Source: QHXW01 sp035280425 (GTDB lineage Bacteria; Acidobacteriota; Terriglobia; Bryobacterales; Bryobacteraceae). Taken from it: DNA of 64,000 nucleotides. Shown piece after piece: positions 59,651 through 64,000 of the stretch (its first letter is position 1; each line of letters begins with the position of its first letter). The stretch is from positions 186,001-250,000 of the forward strand of contig DATEFW010000025.1 in the NCBI GenBank assembly GCA_035280425.1, read 5' to 3'. Made by a program: the position numbers and the translations under genes. Under the pieces are notes generated by a model that searched no databases, had not been told where the DNA came from, and saw only the letters and a list, made by a program, of their open reading frames with translations.

Positions 59651-59860
59651 CTACTTGGCTTTCTTCTGCTTCTGCTGGCCGACGCGCACTTTGAAGTGCA
59701 GGACTTTGGATTCCTGGAACGCCTTGTGATCGTGGCGCGCCACGACATCGGCCAGGTACTTATCCACTTCCGCTTCGCGCGGCAAAACGGCCATCACGGT
59801 GAAGTTTTCGTTGCAGGTCGGGCAGAAGGGTCGAAACCGCTTCACATTGGGAATTGCCAT
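59651..59860 (-). CDS. Small CxxC zinc-ribbon-like protein, unknown
   Basis: 69 residues: MAIPNVKRFRPFCPTCNENFTVMAVLPREAEVDKYLADVVARHDHKAFQESKVLHFKVRVGQQKQKKAK. One CxxC (residues 13-16) precedes beta strands, and the C-terminus is a Lys/Gln-rich tail. It lies just downstream of tssK on the same strand (27 bp). The family is not recognised. A zinc-binding adaptor is possible. Confidence 0.6.
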   Translation of the reverse strand: MAIPNVKRFRPFCPTCNENFTVMAVLPREAEVDKYLADVVARHDHKAFQESKVLHFKVRVGQQKQKKAK

Positions 59861-59887
59861 ACGGTTTTATTTTATCAGAGAGCCGGC

Positions 59888-61243
59888 TCATCCAGCCTGC
59901 GGAAGCAGGATTATCAATTCGAGCTGCGCATTCGGGAAATCGCCGGGAACGTACGCCGCGAGATTGCGGGCTCGTGTAATGGCCTCCCACGCAAGTCCCG
60001 TCTGGGTCATGCTGAAATACTGAAAATTGAGCTTCATGGGGATCGAGCTCGGGGGTGTCGCGATGTGCGTCAAGGGCACTCCGGGCAGCGCCTGCCGGAC
60101 CAGGTGCTCAATGTGGTTTGCCGAACAGACCTTAATCAGATGAGGGGTCTTGTTAATCAGGTCTGCCTGATTCATCTCGGCGTTCACCGCCAGATACATC
60201 CTGGTGTTTTGCAGATATTTATCCTGGTCGATCGAAGTGGCGTAAATTGCTGCTTGCACGAGCTTGAGCGGCAGCGAAACAAAATTGCTCGGCACCACGG
60301 TTTCGAGCAGCAGCCGTAGCTTTTCGTCGAGGTCGGTGAAGCATCCACCAAGATCTTCATGATCGTAAAGCGGCAGATCGCGCGGATGGATTTTCAGGGA
60401 AAAAGTCGTCAGCGCACCGGCCAGCGACAACATGGCGGAGTACAGCTCCTCGGGATGGCCGCCGCGCGTTTCAAACAAATGCCGCAAAATCGGGAAATAG
60501 GTATTAATCGTGTAAAGTAGCCAAAAATTGGCGATGTCCGCGGTAGTGAAATCGGCCAGACTCTGGTTTTTCTGGCGCCGGCCGCCTGCCAGAACGCTGC
60601 TGCGGGCCGAGAGGATCTCCACCAGGCGCCGCGCAATCGAGACCAGGTACTCGCTGGCGGTGATATCCAAAACAGGCGGCACAAAGCGAGGATCGAGCTG
60701 GAACGTGCCGGCGGGCGTTCGCTTCACAACGGCCACGCGTAGCGAGGAACTGCCGTCCCGGCTTTCCCCCTCGACCAGCAGGCGAAAATTCTTGCGGGCT
60801 ACCTGGACCGGCTTTTCCGACATCCCGGTGTTCTCGTCTTTGAATGTTTCCACTTCCGCGCGATATCGCGTGTCGGCGTTGCGAAGCGGAGCCGAGATGT
60901 TCAAACCGCGCTCGCGGTACTGCGGAATCGCGAGATAGACGGCCAGCTCGCCGGAATCGTCGGGAAACAGGTCCGCGAGCGGCTTGGGTTCGGGCGCCGG
61001 ATCGGAATTGGGTATATCGAACAACAGGCCGTCCGGGAAAATGCCTGAAGCGATCGATAGGGAGAACGTCCCGGCGGCAAGCAACTCCTGGTTGATCTGA
61101 AACCGGCGCAGACCCCAAGGCCGGAACGAGAGCGCCTCGAGTTCGAAATGCAACACGTTTTCGAGAAACCGGTCCTGGATCTGCAGGTGCTGTGGCGTCA
61201 GAAAGGTGCCCTTGGTCCATATCACGGGCTCCAGACGTTTCAT
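59888..61243 (-). CDS. tssK: Type VI secretion baseplate protein TssK
   Basis: 451 residues from MKRLEPVIWTKGTFLTPQHLQIQDRF, the highly typical opening of TssK (W..G.FL.PQHLQ). RPWGLRRFQINQELLAAGTFSLS and the region DLPLYDHEDLGGCFTDLDEKLRLLLETVVPSNFVSLPL and HIEHLVRQALPGVPLTHIATPP fit the DUF876/ImpJ family. TssK links the baseplate to the membrane complex. No other tss gene occurs in the window, so it is isolated. A GGAG lies upstream of the ATG. A longer frame to 61453 lacks support. Confidence 0.9.
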   Translation of the reverse strand: MKRLEPVIWTKGTFLTPQHLQIQDRFLENVLHFELEALSFRPWGLRRFQINQELLAAGTFSLSIASGIFPDGLLFDIPNSDPAPEPKPLADLFPDDSGELAVYLAIPQYRERGLNISAPLRNADTRYRAEVETFKDENTGMSEKPVQVARKNFRLLVEGESRDGSSSLRVAVVKRTPAGTFQLDPRFVPPVLDITASEYLVSIARRLVEILSARSSVLAGGRRQKNQSLADFTTADIANFWLLYTINTYFPILRHLFETRGGHPEELYSAMLSLAGALTTFSLKIHPRDLPLYDHEDLGGCFTDLDEKLRLLLETVVPSNFVSLPLKLVQAAIYATSIDQDKYLQNTRMYLAVNAEMNQADLINKTPHLIKVCSANHIEHLVRQALPGVPLTHIATPPSSIPMKLNFQYFSMTQTGLAWEAITRARNLAAYVPGDFPNAQLELIILLPQAG

Positions 61244-61343
61244 GCACTCCAAGTTAACAGGCCGGGGTGCCAAAACCAAGTCCCGGAGTAAATGGCTTTC
61301 CGCCGGCGCGTTCGGAGTACAATGTAGCCCCAGGGAGGCCATT

Positions 61344-62600
61344 ATGACCGACACGCGACGCGACTTTTTCCGTTTGGCTGCCTTGCCGGTCGCCTGGCAG
61401 GCCTTTGAGACACGGCTCAAGGCGGCAGCGGCATCGCGGCTCCCGGATGGCACTAGCGAAGCTTATTGGCAGATGGTGAAACGCCAGTATCCGCTTGAAG
61501 ACGGCCTCATTTACCTCAACGCCGCGAACGTCTGTCCCGCGTCGCGGCTGGTCCTCGACCGGCACGTGGAATATTTACGGGATTTTCACGCGAATCCGTC
61601 GTTTCAAAACCGGGACAAATACACAGCCATGCGCGAATCGCTGCGCGGCAAGGTGGCGCGTATGCTGCGCGTTTCACCGGACGAAATCGCGGTCACGCGC
61701 AACACCAGCGAAGGCAGCAACATCATCGTCAAGGGCGTGGATTTGAAGCCCGGCGATGAAGTGCTGATCACCGATCACAACCATCCGTCGAACAACGACT
61801 CCTGGCGGGTGCGGGCGCGCCGCGACGGGTTCACGGTGAAATCGCTTCCCGTGGCGATTCCCGCTCATAGCGCGGACCAGCTCGTTGCCGATTTTGAGCG
61901 GGCCATTACCCCGCGCACGCGCGTGATCGCCATGACGCACGTGACCAGTACCACGGGCATCCGGTATCCGGCCCGGGAAATCGCGGCGCTCGCACGCAAG
62001 CACGATATCTTTGTCCACCTCGACGGCGCACAGACTTTCGGCGCGCTCGATGTCAATTTGAGCGAAATCGGCTGCGATTCCTACTCCGCGAGTGCGCATA
62101 AATGGCTGATGGGCCCGCTCGAAAACGGGATTCTGTGGGTTCGGGAGGAGCGCATTCCGCAGATCTGGCCGTCGATCGTGACTGCCGGATGGTCCGATCA
62201 CCTGAAAGGCGCACGCAAGTTCGAGGTTTTCGGCCAGCGTGACGATCCGCGGGTGGTGGCGCTAGAAGCCGCGGTCGATTTCATCAACATGATCGGTATG
62301 CCGGCGGTCGAGGCGCGTGTCGAGGCACTGGCCACGCGGGCCAAAGCGCAGTTGCATGAGATTGCATCGGTCGAGCTCAAGACCAATCTCGAGCCCCAGC
62401 TTTCCGGAGGTGTAATCAAGTTCCGGTTGAAGAATGTACCGACCAAGCGCGCTTACGACCTGCTCTGGGAAAAATACCGGCTGGCGATCGCCATGACGCC
62501 TTCGGGGGATTCCGAGGGGCTTCGTTTCTCGCCGCAGATTTACAACTCGATGGACGAGCTGGACCGAGCCGTAGCGGCGGTGAAACAGATCGCCGGTTAA
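61344..62600 (+). CDS. Exported class V aminotransferase-fold PLP enzyme
   Basis: 418 residues from MTDTRRDFFRLAALPVAWQAF, with a RRDFFRLAA Tat-like leader and AGGGAGG upstream. The fold-type I core includes LIYLNAANVCPASRLVLDRH, RVSPDEIAVTRNTSEGSNIIVKG, DEVLITDHNHPSNNDSW and VHLDGAQTFGALDVNLSEIGCDSYSASAHKWLMGP, where the Lys in SAHKW is the PLP Schiff base. It resembles cysteine-desulphurase/isopenicillin-epimerase-like proteins. Export of a PLP enzyme is unusual, as for the SelA-fold gene. A TACAAT hexamer (61318-61323) is 20 bp before the ATG. It is divergent from tssK. Confidence 0.88.
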   Translation: MTDTRRDFFRLAALPVAWQAFETRLKAAAASRLPDGTSEAYWQMVKRQYPLEDGLIYLNAANVCPASRLVLDRHVEYLRDFHANPSFQNRDKYTAMRESLRGKVARMLRVSPDEIAVTRNTSEGSNIIVKGVDLKPGDEVLITDHNHPSNNDSWRVRARRDGFTVKSLPVAIPAHSADQLVADFERAITPRTRVIAMTHVTSTTGIRYPAREIAALARKHDIFVHLDGAQTFGALDVNLSEIGCDSYSASAHKWLMGPLENGILWVREERIPQIWPSIVTAGWSDHLKGARKFEVFGQRDDPRVVALEAAVDFINMIGMPAVEARVEALATRAKAQLHEIASVELKTNLEPQLSGGVIKFRLKNVPTKRAYDLLWEKYRLAIAMTPSGDSEGLRFSPQIYNSMDELDRAVAAVKQIAG

Positions 62601-62662
62601 CCAACGTCGTATTCGACATGCTGTGATCGGCCACGCCGGCGGGTGCGGCAACCCCGGTGCAG

Positions 62663-62668
62663 TATGAT
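62663..62668 (+). promoter_or_regulatory. Putative -10 element TATGAT of the YjbQ gene
   Basis: TATGAT ends seven bases before the ATG at 62676, with no Shine-Dalgarno in CGCCGGT. Confidence 0.5.
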
Positions 62669-62675
62669 CGCCGGT

Positions 62676-63089
62676 ATGAAGTTCCACACCGAGCACCTCA
62701 CATTCCACACCAAAAAACACCGCGAATACATCAACATCACTCCGGAGGTTGAAAGGATTCTAGCGGCCAGCGGCATTCATGAGGGAATGATCCTGGTATC
62801 TGCCATGCACATTACGGCGGGCGTTTGGGTCAACGATGCCGAAGACGGCCTGATCGCCGATATCGATGAATGGCTGGAAAAGCTGGCGCCGTTTCGACGG
62901 GATTACCGGCACCACCGGACCGGCGAAACCAATGGCGATTCGCACTTGAAAAGCCTGCTGGTGCATCACCAGGTGATTGTGCCGGTGACCGGCGGGAAGC
63001 TGGATTTCGGTCCGTGGCAGCAGATTTATTACGCAGAATTCGACGGCCAGAGGTCCAAGCGCGTCGTCATTAAAGTGATGGGCGAATGA
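62676..63089 (+). CDS. YjbQ-family protein (UPF0047, secondary thiamine-phosphate synthase type)
   Basis: 137 residues from MKFHTEHLTFHTKKHREYINITPEVERIL. HITAGVWVNDAEDGLIADIDEWLEKLAP and HHQVIVPVTGGKLDFGPWQQIYYAEFDGQRSKRVVIKV match the YjbQ/UPF0047 fold, with conserved His and Asp residues (GDSHLKSLLVHH). Some members rescue thiamine-phosphate synthase mutants, others may act as phosphatases. Length fits (about 130-140). An earlier frame to 62643 lacks support. Confidence 0.93.
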   Translation: MKFHTEHLTFHTKKHREYINITPEVERILAASGIHEGMILVSAMHITAGVWVNDAEDGLIADIDEWLEKLAPFRRDYRHHRTGETNGDSHLKSLLVHHQVIVPVTGGKLDFGPWQQIYYAEFDGQRSKRVVIKVMGE

Positions 63090-63121
63090 GAATCTTAGTG
63101 CCGTGCTCTGGAGGAGTGTTT

Positions 63122-64000
63122 ATGCGCCAACTCGTTTGTGTTCTTGCGTCGGCGGCGGTGCTCGCGGCGGCGGAAATCCCGGTCCGCGAGGTGGTCTTGT
63201 TCAAACACGGCGTCGGCTTTTTCGCGCGCTCCGGGCAACTCGGTCCGGGCGAAACCGCGCGGCTGGATTTCAAAGCGGACGAGATGAACGATGTCCTGAA
63301 GTCATTGACTCTGGAAGAAAAGGGAGGCGGCCAAATTTTAGGCCTGCGGTACGATTCGAGCGAGCCGCTGGGCACAAAGCTGGAGCAATTTCCATTTCGC
63401 ATCGGCGACCAACAGCCTCTAAGCGCCGTACTTGACCAACTGAAAGGCGCACGGATTGAGCTGAAGTTCGGTTCCGAAACCATAACGGGAGCCATTGTGG
63501 GCGCCCGCCGCGTGCCGGCTTCCATGAATCAGCCGGAACACGAGCAGATCACGCTGCTGATGGACTCAGGCGAAGTCAGGAATTTCGATCTTGGAGCTGT
63601 TGCCGGTATCCGGTTTTCCGATCCCGTGCTGCAGACGCAGCTCAAGGATTACCTGTCGACGATTGCGCAATCCCGCTCGAAAGACAAACGGAGCGTCTAT
63701 ATCGATTCCACCGATTCCAAAGCGCGCGAGATTACCGCCAGCTACATGATTCCGATGCCGGTATGGAAATCGAGTTACCGGCTGATTTTCGGGGATCGCG
63801 CCCAGCCGACGCTCGAAGGATGGGCAATCGTGGACAACACAACCGGCGACGACTGGACCAACGTGCGGCTGGCACTGATTTCGGGCCGGCCGATATCGTT
63901 CGTCAGCCGGCTCTACGAACCACGCTACATAAGCCGCCCTGAAGCGGAGCTGCCGGAGGAGCGCGCACAGGGGCCGGTGGTGGATACAGGGGCGTTGGAC
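63122..64000 (+). CDS. Secreted DUF4139-type protein, C-terminus cut off
   Basis: The first 293 residues, running off the right edge. MRQLVCVLASAAVLAAA is a signal peptide, and GGAGGAG precedes the ATG. EIPVREVVLFKHGVGFFARSGQLGPGETARLDFKADEMNDVLKSLTL is a conserved N-terminal beta domain. SYMIPMPVWKSSYRLIFGDRAQPTLEGWAIVDNTTGDDWTNVRLALISGRPISF is the DUF4139 mucoidy-inhibitor-A-like domain. Function is unknown; these are cell-envelope beta proteins. It follows YjbQ by 32 bp on the same strand. Confidence 0.85.
   Translation, partial: MRQLVCVLASAAVLAAAEIPVREVVLFKHGVGFFARSGQLGPGETARLDFKADEMNDVLKSLTLEEKGGGQILGLRYDSSEPLGTKLEQFPFRIGDQQPLSAVLDQLKGARIELKFGSETITGAIVGARRVPASMNQPEHEQITLLMDSGEVRNFDLGAVAGIRFSDPVLQTQLKDYLSTIAQSRSKDKRSVYIDSTDSKAREITASYMIPMPVWKSSYRLIFGDRAQPTLEGWAIVDNTTGDDWTNVRLALISGRPISFVSRLYEPRYISRPEAELPEERAQGPVVDTGALD

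Overview
The window looks like chromosomal DNA from a high-GC member of the Acidobacteriota, most likely the Solibacter/Bryobacterales branch. This is inferred from family content, not from a marker gene. Supporting signs are many Tat- or Sec-exported sugar-isomerase-like, Gfo/Idh/MocA and glycoside-hydrolase-like proteins, a remnant of an acidobacterial-type FtsX permease, PIG-L and YVTN-propeller proteins, and several secreted proteins of no clear family. No rRNA, tRNA, CRISPR array, prophage or intact insertion sequence was seen. Genes are dense and short operons switch strand often.

Layout. 1-3.7 kb: the start of an acyl-CoA synthetase, a Fpg-type glycosylase, an ArsA/Get3 ATPase with a small CxxC partner, and tadA. 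3.7-8.3 kb: a tripartite ABC efflux operon (two permeases, adaptor, ATPase) ending in an orphan ribbon-helix-helix gene. 8.3-10.7 kb: purH, then two 5'-truncated genes that face each other across an apparent deletion junction. 10.7-21.4 kb: small enzymes, a receiver-only regulator, a DinB protein, a DUF4038-type glycosidase, a heptad-repeat coiled coil, a Tat-exported UxuA-like protein, an esterase, a class C beta-lactamase-like hydrolase and an RRM protein. 21.4-30 kb: a large GH-like protein, a glycosyltransferase, an orphan Flp pilin, a second UxuA-like protein, a beta-propeller and a Gfo/Idh/MocA oxidoreductase. 30-33.3 kb: an FkbM methyltransferase, then a divergent pair that I read as senA/senB of selenoneine biosynthesis. 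33.3-46 kb: PilZ, SelA-fold, PIG-L, patatin, a lone nuoB, malQ, a propeller-phosphoesterase, a Crp/Fnr regulator with a sigma-54-type promoter, and an SDR. 46-57 kb: a translationally coupled secreted-protein operon with a PP2C phosphatase, then a cstA-ybdD operon. 57-64 kb: mqnD, a HEAT-repeat protein, a lone tssK, an exported PLP enzyme, YjbQ and a truncated DUF4139 protein.

How the genes work together. The clearest systems are the ABC exporter, the cstA-ybdD pyruvate/peptide uptake operon, and senA-senB. In the last, SenB would make a selenosugar from selenophosphate and a UDP-sugar, and SenA would join it oxidatively to hercynine. SenC/SelD and EgtD would have to be encoded elsewhere.

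Window-wide signal. At least eleven genes carry a TATAAT-like hexamer ending 6-9 nt before the start codon and have no Shine-Dalgarno, while operon-internal genes usually have a Shine-Dalgarno or a stop/start overlap. This predicts leaderless transcripts. Two divergent pairs (tadA/ABC permease and senA/senB) have -10 hexamers that overlap each other on opposite strands.
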